This document shows, one piece after another, positions 8,976 to 20,958 of a stretch of DNA of 64,000 bases; the first letter of the stretch is position 1, and each line of letters begins with the position of its first letter. The position numbers and the translations under genes are program-made. The notes beneath the pieces are model-generated. The model was given only the letters and a program-made list of their open reading frames with translations. It was not told the origin of the DNA and did not search any database. The stretch is from Rosa chinensis (taxonomy: Eukaryota > Streptophyta > Magnoliopsida > Rosales > Rosaceae): contig NC_037089.1 of assembly GCF_002994745.2 (NCBI RefSeq), forward strand, positions 82,422,347-82,486,346, read 5' to 3'.

Positions 8976-11170
8976 TGATAGGAGCATTTTAATGTGGTAT
9001 TTTAATAGTTAATTCCTCACATTTTGCTTAGTTAATTCCTTAACGAATCGATTTTTAACTCAATTTCTAATTTTTAGGTACATTGGAGTAGATGATGATG
9101 AAATGAGCTGTTTGGCCCCAAAATGAGCATTTTGGCCTGACAAAGCGTGTCTTGGAGAAATTGAGCCAATGAGAAAGCGAGCTACACAAGAAATGAGGAG
9201 TGGCAGACTAACCATCCGAACTCCAAATGAGTTGAAACTTTCCAGATTCATTCGAGAAAGCCCAAGGATCATTTCTTATGAAGAGTGCCAGAGCAAACTA
9301 TGAGTGGAAGGCCTTCAAACAATCAGTCCAATTTTCTACTGAAGCAAAACTGGAAAACTGGACCTGTAAGACGTCCAGCAGCATTTTTGGCCCAACCGCA
9401 TGGAATAAAACTCTGAAAAATTTTCAGGATGATCTGCACTCATAGTGGAACATTTCAATTGAAGAAGTCGAAGGCATATAATGAAGTCTTGTTGGAGAAA
9501 TAATTGAAGGAATAAAGGGGCAGAAACTGACCTAAAAACAGCTCAATATTCACATGTTCATGTTTCCTACCCACATGAAGAAAGCTAGATGCTTTTTTCT
9601 TTTTCCTTGGATATATTTTTCTTCTACAATCTCTTTAATAGATCATCATCACTTCCATGTTGCTGCATCTTCATGCTTTGCGTTCATTTCATCATTTCTC
9701 TATCTTTTCCATATTTTACAAGTGAACTTAGATCCACTTTCATTATTTTTCTTCCACTCATCATTTCACTCTTCTTTTTCTTCCCTATATAAACACCTTC
9801 TCCTCTCATTCTAAAACACATTCCTTCATCCATTCGATCTTCTTTGTCTCTCCATTTCCTTTCCATTTTCCTACACACATTCCTTCATCCATTCCATCTT
9901 CTTTGTCTCTCCACTTCCTTTCCATTTTCCTAAACACATTCCTTCATCCATTCCATCTTCTTTGTCTCTCCATTTCCTTTCCATTTTCCTACACACATTC
10001 CTTCATCCATTCCATCTTCTTTGTCTCTCCATTTCCTTTCCATTTTCCTAAACACATTCCTTCACCCATTTCATCTCCTTGTCTCACCATTTCCTCTCCT
10101 CTCATTCTCTCACACATCTCTTCCATCAAATCATCTTCCATCATCCTGTCGTACTCCTGCTTTGAAGACACCTCAAGATTTCTTGAAGAATAATCAAAGT
10201 GAGATCGTCCCTCTACGGTTTATTCCTTTTGTACTTTTCAATTTCAATATGTATATGTTTTTGGATTTCCAAACTATAAGTGAGTAATTTTCTTGTTGAG
10301 AACTAGTATGAAACCCTAGTTATGTGATGGATATTTAGCTTTTGAATCTCTTTTTCGATTACAAGGTTTTGTGAATGCTTTGTTTGGTTTTGTTTTATAA
10401 AATCTTTTATATGTTTATGTCTTAGATTGATCACCTAAAATATGAGCATGTAATTGGAGCTAGTTTTCAGGTGCAGTGCGTTCACGGTCTTAAAACACTC
10501 AAATAATAAAGCCTACATGTTAGGTGAAATCAAACAAATAGAATGCATGCTAGGATGGCGTTCCTCACTAGTTTTGTACTCTAAAATCAATCTTTCCAAA
10601 GTGTTTAATGTGTTTATGTGTGCTTAATGAGTTAATTTGATAGGGTAGCGTTCTACACCTTGATTGCATATAAGCAAGCTTAGGATGCAGTGCGTTCACG
10701 GTTCTAAGTAATTTTGGGAAAAATAAGGCTTTAGCGGCGATCCTAAAGTTCTTGATTGGTTTCATTCACATGCCTTTGTAATTGAAGATTAGGTTAAATT
10801 GTCTTTCTCTGATCATAACTAGTGGTGGATTACGAAGTTCTCAACATCCATACATCTGATTTAGAATCCCTAAAAATTGCAATATTTTCTTTCCTTTATT
10901 ATTGTTTGCGTTTTGAAAACTCCAATCCCCCCTTTTTACATTAACTTGTATATATTTCTATTCTTTGTTTTATTTTTGTACATAATACTTTTTACTTTAT
11001 TATTTTAATTCTTTATTTATTATTTTTGTACATAAAACTTTTTACTTTTATTAATTTATTTTTGCAATTACAGGTGTACCCTCAATCTCCGGACTGAACG
11101 ATCCCTGCTTATCCTATACTAACAATTGTCTTTTGCATGGTAATTTTGTGCGCTTAATTCAGGCGTACCA
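8976..11170 (+). repeat. Left LTR of the inverted-LTR element
   Basis: It begins TGATAGGAGC and ends AGGCGTACCA directly before the primer site. It contains a stretch of roughly 370 bp (about 9336-9708) missing from the right arm and the 59-bp minisatellite at 9820-10085. Confidence 0.88.
9820..10085 (+). repeat. 59-bp CT-rich minisatellite, about 4.5 copies
   Basis: CATTCCTTCATCCATTCC recurs at about 9820, 9878, 9937, 9996 and 10055. The unit also includes TTTGTCTCTCCATTTCC. The mirrored array in the right arm is at 14085-14390 with its own copy number. Confidence 0.92.
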
Positions 11171-11176
11171 ATTTTT

Positions 11177-11194
11177 GGCGCCGTTGCCGGGGAT
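11177..11194 (+). other. Primer binding site (tRNA-Asp)
   Basis: TGGCGCCGTTGCCGGGGA is complementary to the 3' end of plant tRNA-Asp including CCA. It starts six bases after the left LTR. This primer type is common in some plant Ty3/gypsy groups and differs from the tRNA-Met site of the host element, so the two belong to different families. Confidence 0.85.
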
Positions 11195-12965
11195 TGAAAA
11201 ATCACTTGCTAAATTGTGTCATTTATTGTATACATTTGTTGTATATAAATTGTTTAAAACTTAGTTTAAATATTATTTATATTATTGAACACGAATTTTA
11301 ATTGTAGGTTGTAAATTGAGAGGAATAGGTGAAGTCTCTTTTATTAATATTGGCCTAAACCCCTTATTGGTACCTAGCTCAGGTCCCTTAAGATTGAGGG
11401 CGGCCTTTATTAACACTTGTTGAACTGTCTTCACACTTATGAACTTTTTCATCTTAGTAAGTATAGCCTATGTGGAATGGTGTCTAGGAAGGGGACAACG
11501 TTCATGACAGGTTTTTGAATCCAGAAGTGCATGCAAATGGGCCTAAACCACTATGTGGGAGTAGCTCATGCCAAAATGGATTTTTCCTCTCATGTTTGTC
11601 CTCCCCCACCTGGCCATTTCAGTAAGGTTGTCCAAACGATTTGAAAGGGAGTTTGTGTCTAGACGACTATACTTGGGCCGCACGTTCACTTGATTTACCG
11701 CTTGGAATTTGATTCGATATCAATAATATTTATAACAAAATAAATACTTGTGAATACTCTATACGTATAAATTATTTTGTTGTTTCACACTTTAAACTTG
11801 TAAAAATACTTTTCACGTTTTATACTCACTTGTGTACTTAACTTATGTCTTATGTACAATATACTTGTTAATTATACTTGTGGTTTGTAATTAATAGTTA
11901 TACTTGTTTTTATTTTGTATTTCTTTGTTAATTATAGTTACTAACTTTATTTAATGTAGGTACCGTCTGGCTGCAAGACGTAAAATACAAGCACTACTTC
12001 GGAGGCAACCCAATTCAGAATATAATCAGATTTGCTTTCTCTTTCCCTAATTCTTTTTATTTTTCAGTTTTTTTTTAAAATTTTTTTAATTTATTGTTTT
12101 TCTTGGATTTTCCCCACCCCACACTTGTCTTTCATCGTCACCCCTACATACTATGTCATGCTCTACTAAGTCCCTAAGACAAGGGTAGAGATATCCTGTA
12201 CTAAGCTCATGGTAGGGTAGTGAGGGTGATGAAACAAAGGTTTTCAACGTAGGCTCAAAGGGGTTCATTCTAAGGAGTCCCACGACGGGCACAATTGGTG
12301 ACACATGCTTGTTTGGCTATGGTGGTTACCCTAATGCCTTCTATCCTATCCAGGATCAGTGCATATTATGGCATACAAGTTTTGACAGTCACAACAGCCG
12401 AGTTCTAGTACTCTCTAGTGCACATGATCATTGGATTTCCAAAGAATGATGAGGTTTTGCAAATACAGCCACGAAATTCTAGAATTATCAATAAGCACTC
12501 GAAAAGAAAGTATTTTAGCTCAACAGCTCACTTAGGGTCAAATGAATCAGACTTAATCCTAGCATGCTTAATGAACCAAGTTACAATCCTATCTCAAATC
12601 TTCATACAAGCATCACAATGTTGATTAACCACATAATTCAATTAAGTCCTATTTCGATTGTGAAAACCTTCAGCCATGAATTCAGAGACATGTTCATCCT
12701 AGACGTTAACAGCATCCTAAGACTCAAACAAACAAAAAGACTCTAAAACCAACATTTTTTTTTTTTTTACAATTTAATTTAATTTCAACACTTAGGTACG
12801 GGAACAGGGAGTCTCGATGTGCAATGGGACTGAAACAGCTACCCTTTTTCAAGACTATGTTTAATCCAATATACCTTAGTGTATCACAACATTTTCTTTT
12901 GTTATAAACTTTTTTTTTTATATACTAACTACTAAAAACACAATAAAGCAATAATCCGTAAAAAT
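11195..12965 (+). other. Internal region of the inverted-LTR element, no coding
   Basis: About 1.8 kb, AT-rich, without a gag-pol frame on either strand; the longest open frame is 72 codons and unremarkable. It is not palindromic: the mirror symmetry stops six bases inside the LTRs. The element is non-autonomous. Confidence 0.75.
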
Positions 12966-14854
12966 TGGTACGCCTGAATTAAGCGCACAAAATTACCCTG
13001 TAAAAGACAATTGTTAGTATAGGATAAGCAGGGATCGTTCATTCCGGGGATTGAGGGTACACCTGTAATTGTAAAAATAAATAAATAAAAGTAAAAAGTA
13101 TTATGTACAAAAATAACAAATAAAGAATTAAAATAATAAAGTAAAAAGTATTATGTACAAAAATAAAACAAAGAATAGAAATATATACAAGTTAATGTAA
13201 AAAGGGGGGATTGGAGTTTTCAAAACGCAAACAATAATAAAAGAAAGAAAATGTTTCAATTATTAGGAATTCCAAATCAGATGTATGGATGTTGAGAACT
13301 TCGTAATCCACCACTAGCTAAGATAAGAGAAAGACAATTTAACCTAATCTTCAATTACTAAGGCATGTGAATGAAACCAATCAAGAAGTTTAGGATCGCC
13401 GCTAAAGCCTTATTTTTCCCAAAATTACTTAGAACCGTGAACGCACTGCATCCTAAGCTTGCTTATATGCAATCAAGGTGTAGAACGCTACCCTATCAAA
13501 TTAACTCATTAAGCACACATAAACACATTAAGCTCTTTGGAAAGATTGATTTTAGAGTACAAAACTAGTGAGGAACGCCATCCTAGCATGCATTCTATTT
13601 GTTTGATTTCACCTAACATGTAGGCTTTACTACTTGAGTGTTTTAAGACCGTGAACGCACTGCACCTGAAAACTAGCACCAATTACATGCTCATATTTTA
13701 GGTGATCAATCTAAGACTTAAACATATAAAAGATTTTATAAAACAAAACCAAACAAAGCATTCACAAACCTTGTAATCGAAAAAGAGATTCAAAAGCTAA
13801 ATATCCATCACATAACCAGGATTTCATACTAGTTCTCAACAAGAAAATTAGTCACTCATAGTTTGGAAATCCAAAAAAAAATAAAACCAAAAGAAATTAC
13901 AAGGAAAAAGATAGAATTACACCATGAAGGGAGTGGATGATGAAAAGTTTGAGACGTTGATCTTGAATCTTGAAAGCAAGACTTCACTATCACGGCACAA
14001 GGCGGATGATGACGGCTAGGAGGCTTCGTGGCTTGTTCTTCTCTTCTTCTCTTTGCTTGGAAATGCAGAAACTTGAAACTAGAGGATGGAAAGGAAAATG
14101 GAAAGGAAGTGGAGAGACAAAGAAGATGGAATGGATGAAGGAATGTGTGTAGGAAAATGGAAAGAAAATGGAGAGACAAAGAAGATGGAATGGATGAAGG
14201 AATGTGTTTAGGAAAATGGAAAGAAAATGGAGAGACAAAGAAGATGGAATGGATGAAGGAATGTGTTTAGGAAAATGGAAAGGAAAATGGAGAGACAAAG
14301 AAGATGGAATGGATGAAGGAATGTGTATAGGAAAATGGAAAGGAAATGGAGAGACAAAGAAGATGGAATGGATAAAGGAATGTGTCTTAGAATGAGATGA
14401 GAAGGTGTTTATATAGGGAAGAAAAAGAAGAGTGAAATGATGAGTGGAAGAAAAATAATGAAAGTGGATCTAAGTTCACTTGTAAAATATGAAAAAAATT
14501 GGACTGATTGTTTGAAGGCCTTCCACTCATAGTTTGCTCTGGCACTCTTCATAAGAAATGATCCTTGGGCTTTCTAGAATTAATCTGGAAAGTTTCAACT
14601 CATTTGGAGTTCCGATGGTTAGTCTGCCACTCCTCATTTCTTGTCTAGCTCGCTTTCTCATTGGCTCAATTTCTCCAAGACACGCTTTGTCAGGCCAAAA
14701 TGCTCATTTTGGGGCCAAACAGCTCATTTCATCATCATCTATTCTAATGTACCTAAAAAATAGAAATTGAGTTAAAAATCGATTCGTTAAGGAATTAACT
14801 AAGCAAAATGTGAGGAATTAACTATTAAAATACCACATTAAAATGCTCCTATCA
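12966..14854 (-). repeat. Right LTR of the inverted-LTR element (reverse orientation)
   Basis: It starts TGGTACGCCT, the reverse complement of the left LTR end, and finishes GCTCCTATCA. It mirrors the left LTR closely except for a deletion of roughly 370 bp near 14490 and differences in the 59-bp array. Confidence 0.9.
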
Positions 14855-15723
14855 GATATATATATATATATGGAATGGTGTGACATTGAGGTGTGTGTGG
14901 AATTACGATAACTTGGTTATGATATGATAGTGTCTTGGAAATTGCCGTGATTATTAGTGATATTGTTAATCGATAAATGTGTGTGATAATCATGTTGACC
15001 TTCCGAGTTGATTAGAGGGTAGAATTGTAGTGCTCTGAGGACAGGGAGTCCGAAGAACGCCGGTTCAATAATAACCGAGATGTAGTGCTCTGAGGACAGG
15101 GGAAAGTCCGAAGACCGCCGGTTAAATAATAACCGAGATGACAGGTAACAAAGTAGTTAGAACTCTAACGTGTTGTTGGTGTTGGGTCCAAACAGTTGGG
15201 ATGGACCAAAGTGGTAGTATTGTGGGTAGAGAATTGTGGAAATGTATTCGTTGGGGATTTTCCGTGTTTTGTTTTGATGTTTCCTTGCAGATGTTGAGAT
15301 TGTTGGTTGTTTACTTGAGTTAAAAGAAATATGAATTAAAATCAATAGTTCTTTCTTGTTTACTCATACGAGCTTTGCAAAAAACTTACCGGGTTTTGTG
15401 TTGTTGCAATTCCCGGTACACTATTCAAATTGTGTAGCGGGAAATCCTACAGGTCAGGTGAATCGAGAAGGTGATCAGGCTGCTTAGAGTAGTGGGATTG
15501 AGGTTACAGCTTTATTGTGAGGTTGTTATGCTCATTGAGCTTACATTTAAATTTGGAGAGAGTATGTTGTAATATTTAGTAACTTGAGGATTTGTTTTAT
15601 TGTTTTATTGAGAGGTGTGAAGATTGGTTGTTTGTGAGAAAAAGATTCAGAACGTTTATTTGTTTAAGTTTTTTATTCATGTTTCGGATTTTGAATTTGT
15701 TATTCAAAATTCGGGGTGTGACA

Positions 15724-16005
15724 CTTCACCTTCTTCAATAGCTCTTGGTCTAATGGGAGCTGCTTGAACCCAGCCCTCACATTCCTGACTTGAAACTTCT
15801 GATATATCTCAGGCCTTTAAACTATTTTCAGTCCCTCACACGCCACTACATTTATTATGTCTCTATCATGTCCTGCTCTTTTGAAAAACAAATGTAGCTG
15901 ATCCTCAAAAGGAATGGTGGAGTCAAAGTCATTAAAAAATGAATCGAAGTGGAAGTGTGCCTCGTGTGAGAAAAGAAGGGTGAATTGTTTGCAAGTCCTT
16001 TTCAA
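15724..16005 (-). pseudogene. GRAS-domain pseudogene, upstream part
   Basis: The minus strand reads HFHFDSFFNDFDSTIPFEDQ, then INVVACEGLKIV, stop (TAA, 15817-15819), RPEIYQKFQVRNVRAGF, KQLPLDQELLKKVK. This is the PFYRE/SAW part of a SCARECROW-like GRAS protein (family signature NVIACEG...RPETYKQWQVRN.RAGF.QLPL). The stop replaces the residue before RPE. Upstream of about 15995 the homology is lost after a frame change. The rest of the C-terminus is at 412-533, on the other side of E1. It was already decaying or has decayed since. Confidence 0.88.
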
Positions 16006-16267
16006 TAATTCAATCTCAGAGTTAAAAATTTCAATAATTTAACTCCTTGTGCATTTGCAAGTCTTTTTCTCCAGCATTATTATTTTCTCTTTGTAACTCC
16101 TTGATGGGACTCCTTTCCTTGATTGTTTCTTCCATGATCGAGATAATCCTTTAAGTATAATTTTATGCTAGAAAATATGATGTCAAAGCCCTTTACTAAT
16201 ATATATTTAGGGTTTACGTTGGAGGAGAAAGTTTCTCCAAATTGAAGACTATTACGGTTCATAGAGG
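16006..16267. other. Short spacer between GRAS fragment and E2
   Basis: AT-rich with no recognisable coding sequence. It may include diverged GRAS sequence that cannot be identified by eye. Confidence 0.5.
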
Positions 16268-16272
16268 TAAAA

Positions 16273-19237
16273 TGTCACGCCCCGGATTTTGAATAACCAA
16301 TTCAAATCCGAAACAGGAATAATTACAATTACAAATAACATCCTGAATTTTTTTCTCTCAACAATCACACTTCACACCTCTCATTAATACAACAAACCAA
16401 ATCCTCAAGTTATTTATTACAGCACACTCTCACCAATCAAATTGTAAGGCTCAAATGAGCTTAACTCACCTCACTATTACAATTTATGTAAATCTATAAC
16501 AAATACTCTAACCCGCACGATCACCGCCCTGATTCTCCTAACCTCCAGGATTACCCGCTACACAATTTGAATAGTGTACCAGGATTGCAACAACACCAAA
16601 CCCGGTAAGCTTTTGACAGCTCGTATGAGTAAACAAGAAGGAACTGTTGATTTATTAAATTACAATTCTTACAATTCAAGTAAAAATTCAACAGTAATAC
16701 GTCTGCAAAGAGACATCAAACCACTCATGGAAAACCACAAGGAATACATTTCCACAATCCTCAAATCACAATACACCACACTGGTCCTACAGACACCCAA
16801 CCCACATAACACCACTTTGTTCCATACTTCGGTTAATAATAAACCGTCGAACTTCCCCCGTCCTCATAACAAAATACTTCGGTTAATAATAAACCGTCGA
16901 ACTTCGGACACCCCCGTCCTCAGAACAAAATACTTCGGTTAATAATAAACCGTCGAACTTTGGACACCCCGTCCTCAGAACAAAATACTTCGGTTAATAA
17001 TAAACCGTCGAACTTCGGACACCCCCGTCCTCAGAACAAAATACTTCGGTTAATAATAAACCGTCGAACTTCGGACAGCCCCGTCCTCATAACACAAACA
17101 CTCCGATTATCCTTAACCGTCGAACTTCGGACATCCCCGTCCTCAGAACCCTACATTCTCCACTCTATACCTCCTCCAATATAAATCATGATTATCAACA
17201 AGAACTCATTAATCATGTTCATCACATACAAATATGGTACGTCACATCTCAATCCAAAATAAATAAATCATCACCATTTCATGCTCTTCAATGTCACACC
17301 AATTCGTATATAATCACGTAAATATATATATATATACGTAATCACCCACTCAGGAGTGACCACTAATACCAACTATAGTTCACACAAGAAAATCGGGAAA
17401 TTCATTTTATATAATTAAATCATTTTACTTACCTATGGACCGTAGTTGATCAAGTCCATATGATTTAAAACAAATATTTATTCCATAAATATTTTCACAC
17501 AATTACCACAGAAAATAAATTAATTAAAGGTACTCGGTTCGTAATATGAACCACGTGAGGTTTACTCACCTCTAAATTCCCGCTGCGTCTTCTTAACGGC
17601 TCAAACAACGATTTCACGAATCGTCCGCCAAATCAAACCGTCGATCACCTTATCCAATATGATCATAACTTAGCCAACAACTCATAAACAAAATTAAACG
17701 ACGATCCAACGGTCAGATCGAAATTATATGATGATCCAACGGTCGGGTCCTCACGGATCGCCCATAGAATCATTCTCCAAAATTATCACGAAGATCCAAC
17801 GGTCGGATCTTCCTGAATCTTCCTTATAAACATCTCCACAAAATTTCATGAAAATCCGACAGTCGGATTCTCACGAATCGCACTCCGAATTACTATTTCA
17901 CAATTATACGAAGATCCAACGGTCGGATCTTCGCTCATGACCACACAAGGGCACTGGCATAGTCATACGATCAACATATCAAAACTACAACTCCACCGGA
18001 CGGTCCGATCTTCACAGATCATTGATCGAACAATTGAAATTGATCGAAATCGTAAAATTCATAACTAAATCATACGATATCCAAAAATTATGAATTATAT
18101 ATGCAAACGATCATATTGAAATGTAGAATCTAAAAATGTAAAGAATTCACATTTCTGACCCCCGGAGGTGGCCGGAAAAGGGCCGCCGGAGTTAGGGCAG
18201 AGCCGCCACCGACCACCACCAATGGTGTCGGGGCCAGGCTGCTCCTCTTCATCTCATCAAGCCCAACCACTTTCCTAACTAGCATGAAGTCAGAAAATGA
18301 CCGGAAGGGGTCGAAATTACCTAGAACAGTCGAGGTGGCCAGAATTTTTTCAGAATCCGGCGAAGAATGCAGAAACAGGCGAGCTTGATTTCGATGTAAA
18401 AACTTCAATTTCAGGCCTCGATCCCTTCTGGAGAGTTGGTAAGAACATCAAGGCAAACTCACTGGTTCAAGAATCAATCAAAACGATGCTTTACAGCTCG
18501 AGATATCACGATTGAAAGGTTTTGGTTTTCGATCGAAAACCGATCGAGCTCCGACGAACGTGAATCCGGTCACTCCAGGTGCGATCCTTCTGGGATGATG
18601 ATCAGCAGGTTGAGGCGAGTTCATAGAGATAAGGATCTGAAGTTTTGGTGGCCGGAGCTAGGAGAAAACCAGCGTTGACTCAAATCAAACTCAAATCGGT
18701 TTAAGCTCCCCGCCGCCGCTACAGGCCGCGCCGCCGTGCAAGGCTGCCACAGACAGGTGCGCAAGGACCAGGCGAAGCCAATGGAAGAAGTCTGGAGAGG
18801 ACTGGTGGCCTGAGGAGGAAGATATGGCCGGTGGAAAATTTCGGGCGATTTCCGGTCGGGGGAGGGGCTGCAGCTCTCAATTTCTATTTTTGGAAATTTC
18901 TGAAAATAATTTCTGAAATTTCCGAAAATGGAAGCTTTATACTAATTTGGAAACGTTTTCAAAAAGTCATAACTAATTCATACGAACTCCGATTTTTGCG
19001 TTCTGCATATGCACACGATCGTATCGACGAGCTCTACAACTTTTATGAAGTAAGATTTCCCAAATTCCGTAAGTATAAAAAGTCAACTTTCGCGTGCCTC
19101 TAAATAACGTACGTTTTCGAAAATAAAAACGTTCGAACTAATTCCACAACTTCTCCAAGCTTTGGACTCGCTCCCAAGTCCGCGTAATCATTTCTAAAAA
19201 TCCACGGAATTTAATTTGGATTTTTCAGGGTATTACA
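16273..19237 (-). repeat. E2 3' LTR (left side)
   Basis: It begins TGTCACGCCCCGG and ends GGGTATTACA, the reverse of the family termini. It holds five minisatellite units (16825-17155, CTTCGGTTAATAATAAACCG type) and the palindrome array at 17700-17930. Its inner end (TGTAATACCC reading, then a TCCAAATTAAATTCCGTGG block) marks a subfamily different from E1. Confidence 0.9.
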
Positions 19238-20047
19238 ATCTACCCTCCTTAATGAAATTTCGTCCCGAAATTTATACGTAGGTCGATTTCTCCCGATTAA
19301 GGTTTTCTGTAAGTCATACAGAAAACAAATCAACCATCAAATCTCCATCTTTACTAACTGTAGTAATCTATAAAGCTACGACTCTATGTGTTAAAATATA
19401 TCCCCATAGCCACTAAATCAATTCAACACTAACGTAAACTCACACAACAAGAGTTCTCAAATGAAACTTTCATTTCAACACAATTCAACAATACAACATT
19501 CTTTCGCAATCCACATTTCTCAAAATTACAACACAACAATTGCCTCAAGCAACACACCCAAATCACCACGTGGTATTGCACAAAAACCTATTTTCACACT
19601 AATCGTCACCCTGTACTGGCATACAAGTACAGTAACCACTCTCACAACGTAATGTGTAGAAAAACAACGCTTCATTAAATCAAGAATTAAAAAAAATAAT
19701 AATTAGACACCTCCACAACGTCTTCTTATTCATTATGGGCCACTTGGGCCTTCTTGTGGGCTCAGGGAGGGTCCACTAGCACTCGTTCACTCAACAGTGA
19801 TGATGACTTAGGCTTGCTCATTCCTTGGGCTAAGCACTAAGGCTGGCCATTTGGGCCAAAGAAACCGAACCAACCACATTCCAAAAACTCGGCCCACTAA
19901 CCTTCTACTCGGCTCGGCTCAGCTTAGCCGTACTATTGGCTGCTTTCGGCTCAGCTACAGTATGAAGCTTTACATACTGTATGCATACTGTACTGACCGT
20001 AGATACATCCGTATATCGAGCATATACGAGATCCAAAAAATATTTGT

Positions 20048-20387
20048 AGGAGGTAAAGTTCGAACTCCCGACCCTATACTCCAAGGCTTTGCTCCCAACC
20101 ACTGAAGTAAGAGCTGCTTTCATTAATATATGCTCACGTGTTATATTTATTATGTCATAAGTGACATTATAAAATAAAAGGGGAGGCAAGGTTCGAAACC
20201 CTAACCTGCTGCACAAAAGCTCTGCTCCTAACCACTGGAGCACATGCTGTCCTTATTATAATATGTACAAATGTTATACTTATTATGTCAGATACGATCA
20301 TAATAAAAATAAACGAGAGGCGAGGTTCGAACCTCGGACCTCTAGTACAAGGACTTCTCTCTCAACCACTAGAGCACCAGCTGCTCT
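20048..20387 (-). repeat. Tandem tRNA-like modules (E2)
   Basis: This is the reverse-strand equivalent of the E1 array. Three modules lie at about 20048-20120, 20180-20250 and 20313-20387, with B boxes AGTTCGAAC, GGTTCGAAACC and GGTTCGAACC in the minus-strand reading. The spacers again contain TTATTATGTC palindromes. Confidence 0.72.
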
Positions 20388-20784
20388 CGTTGCTATCCAT
20401 GCAACTCCTTTTATTTAAATGCAACCGTTCCAGCAATCCGACCCAAAATACCCAAAACTGTTGTAGAATCCGGCCTATGAATTACACCAAAACTATTTTA
20501 GAAATCCGGCCCATCAGGCCTCCACCCACAGCTATAGTGAAGGCCTTGATCCGAGACAAGCCCAAGTACGGCCCACCTGCCACGGTTTATCCTTTCCGTG
20601 ATTTACGGAAATCAAATTTACTTTCGGCTAAAGTTGTCTGCCACAGCGCCTAGAGATTCGTTCAGTCCCCTTACGCGCTCTCCACGCGCCAACAGCTTTT
20701 CTCTGCTTTTGGGCGACTTTAATCCAACGCGTAGTTTGAATCTCTGAGATCGTCCATCCAACGGTGGAGATCTGCTCACCTTGC

Positions 20785-20796
20785 TCTATAAATAGG
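20785..20796 (+). promoter_or_regulatory. TATA box of the E2 homeobox copy
   Basis: TCTATAAATAGG lies upstream of a CT-rich leader. The leader is cut by the solo LTR at 20959, so this TATA box is now about 3.15 kb before the homeobox ATG at 23940. Confidence 0.65.
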
Positions 20797-20958
20797 TGCA
20801 TTTTGGGGAAGCGACTATTCACTCCAAAGGAAAAGAAATTTCTTCCAAGCTTTAGCCTTTCTCTCTCAAAATCTTCAGCCTTTCTCTTCTCAAATCTCTA
20901 GCCTTTCCCTCACAAATCTTCAATCCTCCTCTTTCAGATCTTTTCTCCCATCTGAAAG

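Larger units (their letters stand above)
8976..14854 (+). mobile_element. LTR element with inverted terminal LTRs (palindromic)
   Basis: It is inserted in the E1 3' LTR with the duplication GATAT (8971-8975 and 14855-14859). The left end TGATAGGAGC opens a 2195-bp LTR in plus orientation. The right 1889 bp is that LTR in reverse, ending GCTCCTATCA. The left LTR is followed by a primer site for tRNA-Asp. No long open frame is present. A normal LTR retrotransposon has direct LTRs; here both outer ends are the LTR 5' terminus, which still gives the TG...CA ends an integrase uses. It could stem from aberrant reverse transcription or self-integration before insertion, or from later rearrangement, although the matching duplication favours integration in this form. 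Confidence 0.9.
534..15723 (+). mobile_element. E1: non-autonomous LTR retrotransposon carrying a WUS-like gene
   Basis: The ends are TGTAATA and GTGTGACA, flanked by the 5-bp duplication CTTCA (529-533 and 15724-15728). The parts in order are a 5' LTR (534-3177), a primer site matching initiator tRNA-Met, a 4-kb internal region without gag or pol, a purine tract and a 3' LTR enlarged by a nested element. The internal region carries a homeobox pseudogene in antisense and tRNA-like modules. The TGGTATCAGAGC primer site and the GGGACGAAATTTC-purine-tract 3' end resemble plant Ty3/gypsy chromoviruses of the Tekay/Del group, so such an element probably supplied proteins in trans; that is inference. 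It inserted in a GRAS sequence. Confidence 0.93.
7137..15723 (+). repeat. E1 3' LTR, interrupted by a nested element
   Basis: It starts TGTAATACCCCG and ends GTGTGACA. Removing the nested insertion 8976-14854 and one GATAT copy leaves about 2.7 kb matching the 5' LTR. It lacks about 45 bp near 7410 that the 5' LTR has and keeps the block deleted there. Its minisatellite is reduced to two units (15025-15140). Confidence 0.92.

Noticed and set aside
9554..10287. Frames of 86-96 codons in the CT-rich arm
   Set aside because: They arise from the 59-bp minisatellite, whose length lets several frames stay open; the mirrored frames at 13856-14298 are the same repeat.
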